37,744 bases of DNA, from positions 1 through 37,744 of the forward strand of contig CADBCV010000037.1 in the NCBI GenBank assembly GCA_902793285.1, read 5' to 3'. A program made the position numbers and the translations under genes. The first letter of the stretch is position 1; each line of letters starts with the position of its first letter. This DNA comes from Oscillospiraceae bacterium. Its GTDB lineage: Bacteria; Bacillota; Clostridia; Oscillospirales; Oscillospiraceae. Of the stretch, positions 1-7,090 are shown in pieces. Under the pieces are notes generated by a model. The model did not search any database. It saw only the letters and a list, made by a program, of their open reading frames with translations, and was not told the origin of the DNA.

Positions 1-1
1 C

Positions 2-421
2 GACAAGTGCGCCGCCGGCACCGGCCGCTTCTTCGAGGCCATGGCCCGCTCCTTCGAGCTGAGCCTGCCCGAATTCTCCAAGCTCTCCCTCACGGCGAAA
101 AACGTCATCCCCATCACGGCCCAGTGCACCGTTTTTGCCGAGTCTGAGGTCATCACCCTCGTGGGCGAGGGCAAGGCCACCGATGAGATCGCGGCGGGCA
201 TCGAGATGGCGGTCGCGAAGCGCTGCTTCGTCATGGCGAAGAAGGCCGGCGCGACGGACAGCATCACCCTGACCGGCGGCTGCGCGAAGAACGACGGGCT
301 CAAGGAGGCCATCGAGCACGTCCTCAAGCTCAAGGTCGTGAACCTCAAGACCGACCCCCAGCTCATGGGCGCCCTCGGCGCGGCCGAGTATGCCCGCCAG
401 AAGGGCCTGGCCAAGAGATAA
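2..421 (+). CDS. 2-hydroxyacyl-CoA dehydratase activase (BadF/HgdC family), 3' part
   Basis: The gene is cut by the left window edge; 139 codons remain, read from base 2 to the TAA at 419-421. The visible part opens with DKCAAGTGRFFE, in which the Cys is the ligand of the [4Fe-4S] cluster bridging the two subunits of HgdC-type activators. Later glycine motifs (LTGGCAKN and MGALGAAEYA) fit the C-terminal ASKHA nucleotide-binding fold. Family members hydrolyse ATP to push one electron at very low potential into 2-hydroxyacyl-CoA dehydratases or benzoyl-CoA-reductase-like enzymes in anaerobes. The partner dehydratase is not in the window and would be expected to the left. A 55-codon membrane peptide follows after 44 bases. 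Family assignment is firm; the substrate is unknown. Confidence 0.9.
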   Translation, partial: DKCAAGTGRFFEAMARSFELSLPEFSKLSLTAKNVIPITAQCTVFAESEVITLVGEGKATDEIAAGIEMAVAKRCFVMAKKAGATDSITLTGGCAKNDGLKEAIEHVLKLKVVNLKTDPQLMGALGAAEYARQKGLAKR

Positions 422-465
422 GGGCACTTTAATCCTCTACAATCGGAAAGGAGCCTGTACAAAAC

Positions 466-633
466 ATGTGCAAAGTCTTTGATATCCTCAAAAAGATCCT
501 GCTCATCCTCGTGGGCGTGGTCGGCGTTCTGTTCGTCGTCTATTTCTGGAATCTCGACCAGAAGCTGCTGGGATGGGCCTACAAGCAGGTCAACCTCATC
601 TTTGACCGCAAGAAGGTCGACCAGGTATTTTAG
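466..633 (+). CDS. small single-pass membrane protein, 55 aa
   Basis: A short ORF starts with ATG at 466 and ends with TAG at 631-633. It has a good Shine-Dalgarno sequence (AAAGGAG around 447-453). After a short basic start (MCKVFDILKK) residues 11-28 form one strongly hydrophobic helix, followed by a soluble tail with lysines and aromatic residues ending in DQVF. It sits 44 bases after the activase gene and only 3 bases before the next gene, so the three are probably one operon. I do not recognise the family. The spacing, the ribosome binding site and the clean transmembrane helix argue for a real gene; a role as membrane anchor or small partner of the neighbouring redox proteins is only a guess. 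Confidence 0.7.
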   Translation: MCKVFDILKKILLILVGVVGVLFVVYFWNLDQKLLGWAYKQVNLIFDRKKVDQVF

Positions 634-636
634 TCT

Positions 637-1371
637 ATGGAGCTTTACAATTCCCTCATTCGGGAGACCCGCGCCCTGGTGGACAAGCTCCCCGCGAAGG
701 TCTGGGACTATGACCCCCGCGCCGCCTGGGCAAGCGACAGCGCAAACGAGCTGGTTTTGCAGAAGGACGCGGCTTATGAGCTCGGCGCCTCCGGCAGGGG
801 CTCGGCAAACTTCGTGCTCTTCACCTCGAGTGCGGAGCTCGGCGGCAGGGACCAGGTCGTCCTCTGCGGCCGGGATCTCCGGGAGATCAAGGGCGACTGC
901 GACTTTGCCCGCATCGTGATCCTGCGCATCGGCGTCCTCGAGGACGAGGACGAGGCCGTCTACCGCACGCTCCGGGACATCGAGTTTGCCAAATACCATG
1001 TCTACCCCCAGGGCTACATGGTGCGCATCTCGCCCGAGAGCTACCGGGAGCAGGTCCGCGTGAGCCGGGACGCCGTCCGCCGCGGCATCAGCTTCAAGGC
1101 CCTCGGCATGAACTACATCCAGGCGTACAAGCAGGACCCGAACGTCATCAGCGCCACCGTCATCTTCCTCACGGACCCCGCCGCCGATTACGCCGCCTTC
1201 AAGGCCCTCGCCAAGAAGTCCGCCGACGTGACCGGCACCCTCACCCACATTTTCGAGGGCCTGCCCACGGACTGCTCCGCGTGCGCGCTCAAGGACATCT
1301 GCGACGAGGTGGAGGGCATGAAGGAGCTCCACTTCGGCGTCGGCGACAAGGGCAGGGAGCACAAGCACTGA
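637..1371 (+). CDS. CdhC / acetyl-CoA synthase beta-subunit-like protein, short form
   Basis: The protein has 244 residues. Its middle part (an ELVLQKDAAYELG segment, then VVLCGRDLREIKG and RVSRDAVRRGISF, then VIFLTDP) follows the order of segments I recall from the N-terminal part of CdhC, the beta subunit of CO dehydrogenase/acetyl-CoA synthase. Near the C-terminus it has a C-x2-C-x5-C motif (CSACALKDIC) at about the place where CdhC carries its first cluster-A cysteines. It then stops, so the Ni-binding Cys-Gly-Cys part and the rest of the catalytic domain are absent. It is therefore probably not an acetyl-CoA synthase, but may carry an iron-sulfur cluster. It lies 3 bases after the small membrane gene and in an operon with a dehydratase activase. 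The family call is from memory of the motif pattern and is moderate; the function is unknown. Confidence 0.55.
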   Translation: MELYNSLIRETRALVDKLPAKVWDYDPRAAWASDSANELVLQKDAAYELGASGRGSANFVLFTSSAELGGRDQVVLCGRDLREIKGDCDFARIVILRIGVLEDEDEAVYRTLRDIEFAKYHVYPQGYMVRISPESYREQVRVSRDAVRRGISFKALGMNYIQAYKQDPNVISATVIFLTDPAADYAAFKALAKKSADVTGTLTHIFEGLPTDCSACALKDICDEVEGMKELHFGVGDKGREHKH

Positions 1372-1436
1372 AAAAAAAGGGCTGCTTTTACCGCAGGGGC
1401 GGGGCTTGTGCCCGCGCGGTGAAATGTTCCGACATG

Positions 1437-1555
1437 TTAAAATGTACGGCGATTTCGTAGAAAGTTACGATTTCGCCGTACATTGCTTTTTTCGTTATCT
1501 TCTGCTGCCGGGCGGGGCAAGCCCCGCCCCTGCGGTGTGGTCGGAAGTATCCGCG
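1437..1555 (+). repeat. composite double-hairpin repeat, copy 1 (plus orientation)
   Basis: This holds a long hairpin (AATGTACGGCGA stem) followed by a second palindrome made of GGCGGGG-CAAG-CCCCGCC and then GTGGTCGGA. The same two-part order with similar spacing occurs in opposite orientation at about 14018-14135. The rest of the gap 1372-1716 holds a smaller GC hairpin (1392-1420) and a GATCGACC-type repeat at 1638-1664; no gene is convincing there. Confidence 0.7.
1441..1492 (+). terminator. intrinsic terminator formed by the repeat hairpin
   Basis: AATGTACGGCGA (1441-1452) pairs with its complement ending at 1484, with a nearly perfect stem of about 19 bp and a 6-base loop, followed by GCTTTTTTC. 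It is placed 70 bases after the CdhC-like gene and fits the end of that operon. Confidence 0.65.
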
Positions 1556-1637
1556 CTCCTTTCGCCTTATTGCCGAACTGTAAACAATTTTCCGCTTCCC
1601 TTGACAGGAACGCCGCGGTTTTTTAAAATGGCTTTTC

Positions 1638-1664
1638 GTAGGGGTCGATCCCCTGATCGATCCG
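1638..1664. repeat. 27-bp GTAGGGGTCGATC-type palindromic repeat
   Basis: GTAGGGGTCGATCCCC followed by TGATCGATCCG. The same unit recurs at 7201-7227, 7614-7640 and 8429-8455, and in a diverged form at 13957-13983. GGGGTCGATC pairs with GATCGACCC, so each copy can form a small stem-loop. Confidence 0.75.
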
Positions 1665-1716
1665 ATCTTTCCTGCGCGGGCTCCTGTCCGTGCGGGGCAT
1701 CTCCGGGAGGCACAGG

Positions 1717-2118
1717 ATGAAAGAGAAGCTGCGTCAGATATTCGCCGGGCGGCAGGGGATGGATGAATTATCCAAGCTCCTGTTCTGGCTCGGCATCGCG
1801 CTCTTCACGCTCGCGCTGGTGTGCGGCGGGGCGCTGGGGTCTCTGCTGCTGCCGCTTGCGCTGATGGCGGTGGTGCTCGCGTTCGTGCGGGCCTTTTCCC
1901 GGAACCTGCCCCTGCGGGAGGCGGAAAACCTGCTGCTCCTGCGCTGGATCGACAAAAAGAAGCACGCCTGGGCGGCCTTCCGGGACCGCTTTGCAAACCG
2001 GCGGGAGTACCGGTATTTCAAGTGCCCGAGCTGCGGGCGCTGGCTGCGCGTGCCCCGGCGCAAGGGCAAGATCCACATCAACTGCCGCTGCGGTTACACG
2101 CTCTACCGGCGGACATGA
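1717..2118 (+). CDS. membrane protein with C-terminal zinc ribbon
   Basis: I place the start at ATG 1717, which has GGGAGG six bases upstream; an upstream ATG at 1690 in the same frame has no such site. The 133-residue product has two hydrophobic segments (about residues 17-36 and 38-52), then a basic amphipathic stretch and a C-terminal zinc-ribbon-like motif CPSC followed by CRCG (four Cys in two pairs, about residues 107-127). The tail is rich in Arg and Lys. Clostridial proteins of this layout are usually annotated as hypothetical membrane zinc-ribbon proteins; I know of no function. It converges on the S1-domain gene, with a shared bidirectional terminator between them. Confidence 0.75.
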   Translation: MKEKLRQIFAGRQGMDELSKLLFWLGIALFTLALVCGGALGSLLLPLALMAVVLAFVRAFSRNLPLREAENLLLLRWIDKKKHAWAAFRDRFANRREYRYFKCPSCGRWLRVPRRKGKIHINCRCGYTLYRRT

Positions 2119-2121
2119 AAT

Positions 2122-2164
2122 AAAAAAACGGTGAATCCGTCCGTTGGATTCACCGAATTTTTTT
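2122..2164. terminator. bidirectional intrinsic terminator
   Basis: A run of A's, CGGTGAATCC, a short loop, GGATTCACCG, then a run of T's. The 10-bp perfect stem flanked by A and T runs can end both the zinc-ribbon gene (plus) and the minus-strand yab-type operon. Confidence 0.9.
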
Positions 2165-2176
2165 ATGTACTGTCCC

Positions 2177-2617
2177 TTACCGGCTGCGGCGGCGCTGGCG
2201 ATGGTCGGCATACATGCGGCTGTCGGCGATGCGGCTGTCCGATTCCTGCATGAATTTCTTGAGCCGGTCTTCAAAGTCCTGGTTGCCGCTGGTCTCCGCG
2301 GGGGGCGGGACGGCGCGGTCCTGCCGCGGCGCGGGGCGCGGCTCCGGCCGCCTCTCGCGCATCTCCGGTTTGGGCTGCGCCGCGGCCAGGGCGCGCTTGA
2401 TGGAGAGGTTGATCTTTCCCTCCGGCGTGACGCTGAGGAGCATCACCTTCACGGTCTGGCCGAGCTGCACATGCTCGCTCACATCGCTGACAAAGGCGTT
2501 GGCCACCTCGGAGATGTGGACGAGACCGCTCTTGCCGCCGGGGAGGGCAACAAACGCCCCGAACTTTGTGATGCCGGTGACCTTTCCTTCCAAGATTTCG
2601 CCGATGTGTTCCTCCAT
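2177..2617 (-). CDS. yabR: S1 RNA-binding domain protein, YabR-like
   Basis: The 146-residue protein begins with one S1 domain (residues 1-72) with the typical GKVTGITKFGAFVAL start, GLVHISEVA centre and GKINLSIKRA end. A low-complexity, proline- and arginine-rich linker follows (about 73-115), then a short helical, basic tail ending in RQRRRSR. S1 proteins of this size (YabR, GSP13/YugI) bind RNA or ribosomes in Firmicutes. Its place directly downstream of a DivIC-like gene repeats the B. subtilis order yabP-yabQ-divIC-yabR. It is the last gene of its minus-strand operon. Confidence 0.88.
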   Translation of the reverse strand: MEEHIGEILEGKVTGITKFGAFVALPGGKSGLVHISEVANAFVSDVSEHVQLGQTVKVMLLSVTPEGKINLSIKRALAAAQPKPEMRERRPEPRPAPRQDRAVPPPAETSGNQDFEDRLKKFMQESDSRIADSRMYADHRQRRRSR

Positions 2618-2686
2618 GGGTCTCCCTCTCTCTGTTTTGTCAAATGCGAACGGGATTCGCTCTGCCCGCCTGCGTGCGGCGGTCTT

Positions 2687-2986
2687 TCAGGCTTCCGGCG
2701 CCGGCGCAAAGCGGAAGATTTTGTCCCCCGGGCGGACGAGGCCCAGCCTCTCCCGTGCGAGCGCTTCCAGCTCCCCGGCGCTCAGCCCCTCGCGGAGCTT
2801 CCGGTCCAGCGCAAGATTCTCCCGCTCGGCCGCCTGCAGCTCCTGCCGCAGGCGGGTCCGGGCGGCCTGCGCCGCATAGAGCTCCCGCCCCGACAGGGCA
2901 AGGCACACCGCCGCGTACAGCAGCAGCGCCACCAGCACAATACGAATCAGCGTCTCTTTCGTGTCCATGGCCTTGTTTTTATCCAT
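2687..2986 (-). CDS. divIC: FtsB/DivIC-type septum formation initiator
   Basis: From ATG 2986 the product has 99 residues: a short cytoplasmic start (MDKNKAMDTKETL), one transmembrane helix (about residues 13-30), then a coiled coil rich in Leu, Arg and Glu (about 33-65) and a C-terminal LARERLGLVRPGDKIFRF, which is the usual LxLVKPGE-type end of DivIC/FtsB/FtsL proteins. These bitopic proteins join FtsL and FtsQ/DivIB in the divisome and help activate septal peptidoglycan synthesis. A start at ATG 2968 is possible; the upstream 16-residue extension to 3034 is less likely. It lies between yabQ and the S1 gene, the standard clostridial and bacillar arrangement. Confidence 0.87.
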   Translation of the reverse strand: MDKNKAMDTKETLIRIVLVALLLYAAVCLALSGRELYAAQAARTRLRQELQAAERENLALDRKLREGLSAGELEALARERLGLVRPGDKIFRFAPAPEA

Positions 2987-3040
2987 GCCGGGTCCCTGCC
3001 GCAAGGCCGCTTCCCGCACGGAATACCCCCACACTATAGC

Positions 3041-3421
3041 TTATTTTTCCTCGTTTGAAAAGAGTTTTTTTGCAGAGAAAGCCACTTTTTTTGCAGAATT
3101 TTGAGTAATTATCCAGAAGACTCTAATTTTTTCGAGTCCCGCGGTGAAGATCGGCAGGCAGAGCGGGCTGAGACACCGAAAATAGAGCAGCAGCCCCGCG
3201 AGACTCAGCAGCAGCTCCCCCGTGCCGTAGAGCCCGTTTTCGGCGCGCATGGCAAAGAGAAAGGCGCAGAGCGCGGCGAGCAGGCAGAACAGGAGGTCCC
3301 AGGGCGTGTCCCGGCCCCTTCTCCGCAGGGCGCGCAGGACATCATATGTAAGCCCCAGCCCGGCGCCGAGGGCGCAGGCCAGCAGCAGCGACACGGCCTG
3401 CGCGCGGATGCTCAGCGCCAT
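3041..3421 (-). CDS. yabQ: spore cortex biosynthesis membrane protein YabQ
   Basis: I start at ATG 3421, one base after the yabP stop (3423), because the frame upstream only overlaps yabP. The 126-residue product has three or four hydrophobic helices: an N-terminal one with GAGLGLTYDVLRALRRR, a second with LLFCLLAALCAFLFAM and a third around LLLSLAGLLLYF. The LTYDVLR motif after the first helix is typical of YabQ. In B. subtilis YabQ sits in the outer forespore membrane and is needed for cortex formation. Its place between yabP and divIC supports the call. The C-terminal 25 residues are basic and AT-rich in codon use. Confidence 0.87.
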   Translation of the reverse strand: MALSIRAQAVSLLLACALGAGLGLTYDVLRALRRRGRDTPWDLLFCLLAALCAFLFAMRAENGLYGTGELLLSLAGLLLYFRCLSPLCLPIFTAGLEKIRVFWIITQNSAKKVAFSAKKLFSNEEK

Positions 3422-3422
3422 C

Positions 3423-3707
3423 TCAGCCGAAGAGCCGCGACCAGAGGCCGCCCTCCCGCGCGGGCTCCTCATAGCTCAGTTCCCGGATCTTGCCGCGCAC
3501 CTCAAGCTCGCCGGCGTTCAGGTCGATCCTGTCGATATGCAGCCCCTCGCCCCGCACCGCGAGCGGGCCGAGCGCGGTCACCAGCGCGATGAGGCTCTCG
3601 TCAAAGCCGCTCACATCGGTGACTCCCGTGAGACTGAGCTTCTCCCGGTTCTCAAGGCTCATAAGCTGCTGCTTCTGGGCGCTCTTCGGCGTCTGTTCAT
3701 AGGCCAT
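3423..3707 (-). CDS. yabP: sporulation protein YabP
   Basis: The 94-residue protein carries the YabP/YqfC core: LTGVTDVSGFDES, then ALGPLAVRGEGLHIDRIDL and ELEVRGKIRELSYEE. The start ATG at 3707 has a very strong ribosome binding site (GGGGGAGGTGAGCGC before ATG). YabP is a mother-cell sporulation protein; the related YqfC/YqfD pair and YabP/YabQ act around the forespore membrane. It is the first of four tightly packed genes (yabP, yabQ, divIC-like, S1), 47 bases downstream of the nucleotidyltransferase gene. The S4-domain gene yabO, which precedes yabP in B. subtilis, is not seen in this window. Confidence 0.9.
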   Translation of the reverse strand: MAYEQTPKSAQKQQLMSLENREKLSLTGVTDVSGFDESLIALVTALGPLAVRGEGLHIDRIDLNAGELEVRGKIRELSYEEPAREGGLWSRLFG

Positions 3708-3754
3708 GCGCTCACCTCCCCCATGAAAAGCATATGCCCGTCCGGGGGCAGATA

Positions 3755-4774
3755 TTACATCCCGAGCTTTTCCGCCACCTCCCGCGCGGAGAGGCAGAGG
3801 GCGCGCGCGAGCTCCGCGTCCGGGGATTTGACCGCGATGCGGACCGCGGAGCGCACCGCGCTCGGGCTGATGTGCAGCTCATAATCCCGCCCGCGCAGCC
3901 TGATGCCGTCGTCATACTCCGCGCCCATGTCCAGCATCAGCTCCGAGAGCGTGCCCATGAGCCGCGCGCGGTTTTCGCAGTCGCAGCAGGCGATGAAGCC
4001 CTCCTCCCCCTGCTCCTCCGGCTCCGGGTGCGGCTCGATGCGGAAGGCTTCCCCCGGCGTCAGGCGGAGCTTGCCGTCCAGCGCGTCGGCGCAGCAGCGG
4101 TAGTAGTCCTGGGGCGTGCCGATATCGGCCCAGTAGCCCTCCATCGGGACGCCATAGAGAAGCGCGCCCTCTCGCAGGAGCTTTGGGAAGAGATCGCCCC
4201 CGAAGTCGAAGGGGCCCTCCGGCACGCGCTCCAGCGCCCGGGGCGAGAGTACGTAGATGCCCGTGTTCACAAGGTCCGTCACCACCCGGGGCCAGGCGGG
4301 CTTCTCAAGAAAGCTGCGGATGCGCCCGTCCCCATCCGTCACCGCAAGGCCGTAGCGCAGGGGGACCCGCTCGGCGCTGAGGGCGATGGTCACGGCGGCG
4401 CCCCGCTCCCGGTGGGCCTGCATGAGCTCATCGAGGCGGTAGTCGCAGGCGGCGTCCCCGGAGATGACAAGAAAGTCCTCGTCCCCGTAGAAGTCCCGGC
4501 AGTTTTTGACGCTGCCCGCCGTGCCGAGATTTTCCGTCTCGATGCGGTATTCAAGCTCCACGCCGAAGCGCCGCCCGTCGCCGAAGTGGGCCATGATCTC
4601 CCCGGCCCGGTAGTGCAGCGCCGCGCAGATCCGGGTGTAGCCGCACGCGCGCAGCAGATCCACGATATGCTCCATCATCGGCCGCCCGAGCATCGGCACC
4701 ATGGGCTTCGGGTGCTCCCCCGTCACCGGCCGCAGCCTTGTCCCGAGTCCCCCCGCGAGGATCACTGCTTTCAT
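3755..4774 (-). CDS. sugar-phosphate nucleotidyltransferase with a C-terminal phosphomannomutase domain-IV-like remnant
   Basis: Residues 1-235 form an NTP_transferase domain: GGLGTRLRP and KPMVP (nucleotide and phosphate binding), LGTAGSV, the metal-binding ISGDAACDY, FLEKP, NTGIYVLSP and GYWADIGTP. This fits mannose-1-phosphate guanylyltransferase and related enzymes that make a nucleotide sugar in the cytosol. Residues about 262-339 (LSELMLDMGAEYDDGIRL, then ELHISPSAVRSAVRIAVKS) resemble the last domain of phosphomannomutases, where the phosphate loop is normally RPSGTEP; here it is ISPSAVRS. In larger clostridial and archaeal fusions the nucleotidyltransferase is followed by all four phosphomannomutase domains; here three appear to be missing. 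The left-handed hexapeptide domain common in this family is absent too. ATG 4774 has AAAGGAG nine bases upstream. Substrate not determined. Confidence 0.82.
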   Translation of the reverse strand: MKAVILAGGLGTRLRPVTGEHPKPMVPMLGRPMMEHIVDLLRACGYTRICAALHYRAGEIMAHFGDGRRFGVELEYRIETENLGTAGSVKNCRDFYGDEDFLVISGDAACDYRLDELMQAHRERGAAVTIALSAERVPLRYGLAVTDGDGRIRSFLEKPAWPRVVTDLVNTGIYVLSPRALERVPEGPFDFGGDLFPKLLREGALLYGVPMEGYWADIGTPQDYYRCCADALDGKLRLTPGEAFRIEPHPEPEEQGEEGFIACCDCENRARLMGTLSELMLDMGAEYDDGIRLRGRDYELHISPSAVRSAVRIAVKSPDAELARALCLSAREVAEKLGM

Positions 4775-4842
4775 CTGTGTCCGCTCCTTTGGTGTTATAT
4801 TTCCGTCTATGGGTATTATTGCGGAACGGGCGCATTTTATGA

Positions 4843-4871
4843 TTGTAAAGCGCCGGAAATTTTGGTATAAT
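4843..4871 (+). promoter_or_regulatory. sigma-A type promoter for gdpP
   Basis: TTGTAA (4843-4848), 17 bases, TATAAT (4866-4871). It faces gdpP and gives a leader of about 220 nt that contains both copies of the 75-bp repeat. Confidence 0.75.
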
Positions 4872-4907
4872 ATAGTACTGGTTTTTATTGTGACTGAAAA
4901 TGCGGTC

Positions 4908-4982
4908 TGTCATCCTGAGCGTCAGCGAAGGCTCTCCCGGTCGTCCGCGGGATTCTTCGTCGCTGTGCTCCTCAGAATGACA
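4908..4982. repeat. TGTCATCCTGAGC repeat, tandem copy 1 (75 bp)
   Basis: It runs from TGTCATCCTGAGCG to CTCAGAATGACA. The ends are inverted (TGTCATCCTGAG against CTCAGAATGACA), so the unit can fold on itself. It is identical base for base to the copy at 4992-5066. Related, diverged copies occur at 7235-7316 and 28168-28251, and a right half at about 7868-7900. Confidence 0.9.
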
Positions 4983-4991
4983 CAAACTTCC

Positions 4992-5066
4992 TGTCATCCT
5001 GAGCGTCAGCGAAGGCTCTCCCGGTCGTCCGCGGGATTCTTCGTCGCTGTGCTCCTCAGAATGACA
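4992..5066. repeat. TGTCATCCTGAGC repeat, tandem copy 2 (75 bp)
   Basis: This is a perfect second copy of 4908-4982, with a period of 84 bp. It ends 33 bases before the gdpP start codon and so lies in the transcribed leader of gdpP if the promoter at 4843-4871 is used. Confidence 0.9.
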
Positions 5067-5098
5067 CAAATCGAATCATAAAAAAGGGGGGTGTTCGC

Positions 5099-7090
5099 GT
5101 GAAGAAGGCGCTGCGGCAGTTTACCGCACCGGACAGGCTCGCCTATATCCTGCTGCTGCTCGCGGCGGGGGCGGCCGTGTATTTCAGACAGTATATTCTC
5201 GCCGCCGGCATCGGGGGCGCCCTGCTTCTCCTGCTGATCGTGGATCTCATCCGCCACCGCCGGCAGCAGAAGGCGCTGCAAGCCTATGTGGAGAGCTGCA
5301 TCTACGAGAGTGAGAGCGCCAAGGGCAACACGCTCATCAACTTCCCGCTGCCGATCGTGATCTTCAAGCTGGAGGATTCCCGGATCATCTGGGGCAACGA
5401 GCAGTTTTTCCAGATGTGCGGGGAGAACGGCACAAAGCTCGACGCCGCCATCGCCGATCTTGTCCCCCGCTTCAGCGGCGGCTGGCTTCTGGAGGGGAAA
5501 AACCGCTACCCCACGCTGCTCGAGATCGGCGGCCGCAAATACCAGGTGCACGGCACGCTCATCCGCTCCGACCAGGAGAGGGAGAGCGCCAGCAATCTCT
5601 TCATGGGCATCACCTACTGGGTGGATGTGACGGAGTATGAGAGCATCCGCCTGGAGTACGAGAACAGCCGCCCGGTCGCGGGCATCGTCATCATCGACAA
5701 TCTGGACGAGCTGACCAAAAACGCGACGGAGCGCGTCAAGAACGACCTGCGCGACGCGGTGGAGGACCGGCTGGGCCGCTGGAGCGCGGACTTCAACGGC
5801 ATCCTGCGCCGCTATGACCGCGACCGCTATCTCCTTTTGATGGAGCGGCGGGATCTGGAGCGGCTCAAGGAGGGCAAGTTCAAGATCACGGACGAGATCC
5901 ACGAGGTCATAAACCCCGCGGGGCTCGCCGCCACGATCAGCATCGGTCTCGGCGCGGACGCGGAGACCTTTGCCGACACGCTCCAGTCCGCCACCGTCGC
6001 GGTGGAGCTCGCCCTCTCCCGCGGCGGCGACCAGACGGTCATCAAAAACCGCGTGGACTTTGAGTTTTTCGGCGGGCGCGGGTCCGAGGTGGAGAAGCGC
6101 ACCAAGGTGCGCTCCCGCGTGACGGCCAGTGCCTTCTCAAACCTTTTGAGTGAGTCCGCGGCCGTGCTCATCATGGGCCACCGCCACGGCGACATGGACA
6201 GTCTCGGCGCGGCGGTCGGCGTCTACAGCATCGCCCGGCAGCGGGGGCTGCGCGCCGCCATCGTGCTGGACGTGCAGAACTCCAACACCCAGGTCCTCTA
6301 TGACCGGGTACACCGGGAGCCGGAGTATGAAAACGCTTTCATCGCCCCCGCAGACCTGCCCGCGAGGCTGGAAGCGCACACCCTCCTCGTGGTGGTGGAC
6401 ACGAGCCGCCCCGAGCAGACCGAGGCGCCCGCGCTTTTGAGCCAGTGCGAGCGCGTGGTCGTCATCGACCACCACCGCGTAGCCGCGACCTACATTCAAA
6501 ACGCGGCGCTCAACTATGTGGAGCCCTACGCGTCCTCCGCCTGTGAGCTTGTGACGGAGATCCTGCAGGAGCTGCCGGATGTGGAGCATATCCTGCGCTG
6601 TGAGGCGGAGGCCCTGCTCGCGGGTATGGTGCTGGACACCAAGAACTTCACCCTCCGCACGGGGGAGCGCACCTTTGACGCGGCCTCATGGCTCCGGAGC
6701 GAGGGGGCGGACACCACGGCGGTCAAGCGCATGTTCCAGTCCGATTTTACCCATACCGTGGCAAAATACCGCATCCTCCAGCAGGCGGAGATCTACCGCG
6801 GCGTCGCCCTCGCCGCCCCGCAGGATGTGCAGGAGCGCATCGTGGTGGCCCAGGCCGCGGACGAGCTTTTGAACATCTCCGGGGTAGACGCCTCCATCGT
6901 CGTGGCCCCCAACGCGAAGGGGGGCAGCTTCGCCTCGGCCCGGTCCATCGGAGATATCAACGTCCAGGTCATCATGGAAAAGCTCGGCGGCGGCGGCAAC
7001 CGCAGCGCGGCAGCGGCCCAGTTTGCGGACATTTCCTCCGGGGAGGCCGTCAAAATGGTCCGCCAGGCCATCGACGATTATTTGTCATAA
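5099..7090 (+). CDS. gdpP: cyclic-di-AMP phosphodiesterase GdpP (DHH family)
   Basis: The start is GTG 5099, with AGGGGGGTG about eight bases upstream. The 663-residue protein has two N-terminal transmembrane helices (about 14-30 and 34-52), a PAS-like domain (about 65-175), a degenerate GGDEF domain (about 175-310), and a DHH/DHHA1 phosphodiesterase (about 345-663). The metal motifs are visible: GHRHGDMDSLGA, VVVDTSR and DHHR, and the DHHA1 signature GGGGNRSAAAA. GdpP cleaves c-di-AMP and so adjusts potassium, osmotic and cell-wall balance; the PAS domain senses heme or redox in other species. Order gdpP-rplI-dnaB is conserved in Firmicutes. The length matches the family (about 655-660). Confidence 0.95.
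   Translation: MKKALRQFTAPDRLAYILLLLAAGAAVYFRQYILAAGIGGALLLLLIVDLIRHRRQQKALQAYVESCIYESESAKGNTLINFPLPIVIFKLEDSRIIWGNEQFFQMCGENGTKLDAAIADLVPRFSGGWLLEGKNRYPTLLEIGGRKYQVHGTLIRSDQERESASNLFMGITYWVDVTEYESIRLEYENSRPVAGIVIIDNLDELTKNATERVKNDLRDAVEDRLGRWSADFNGILRRYDRDRYLLLMERRDLERLKEGKFKITDEIHEVINPAGLAATISIGLGADAETFADTLQSATVAVELALSRGGDQTVIKNRVDFEFFGGRGSEVEKRTKVRSRVTASAFSNLLSESAAVLIMGHRHGDMDSLGAAVGVYSIARQRGLRAAIVLDVQNSNTQVLYDRVHREPEYENAFIAPADLPARLEAHTLLVVVDTSRPEQTEAPALLSQCERVVVIDHHRVAATYIQNAALNYVEPYASSACELVTEILQELPDVEHILRCEAEALLAGMVLDTKNFTLRTGERTFDAASWLRSEGADTTAVKRMFQSDFTHTVAKYRILQQAEIYRGVALAAPQDVQERIVVAQAADELLNISGVDASIVVAPNAKGGSFASARSIGDINVQVIMEKLGGGGNRSAAAAQFADISSGEAVKMVRQAIDDYLS

Noticed and set aside
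1406-1720. A 104-codon plus-strand frame in the gap after the CdhC-like gene
   Set aside because: It is made of repeat hairpins and a terminator, has no ribosome binding site and translates the same repeat that is found inverted after ftsH.
4908-5066. Tandem 75-bp copies considered as a CRISPR or satellite array
   Set aside because: There are only two copies, the unit is too long, the spacer is 9 bases, and single copies of the same unit occur elsewhere.
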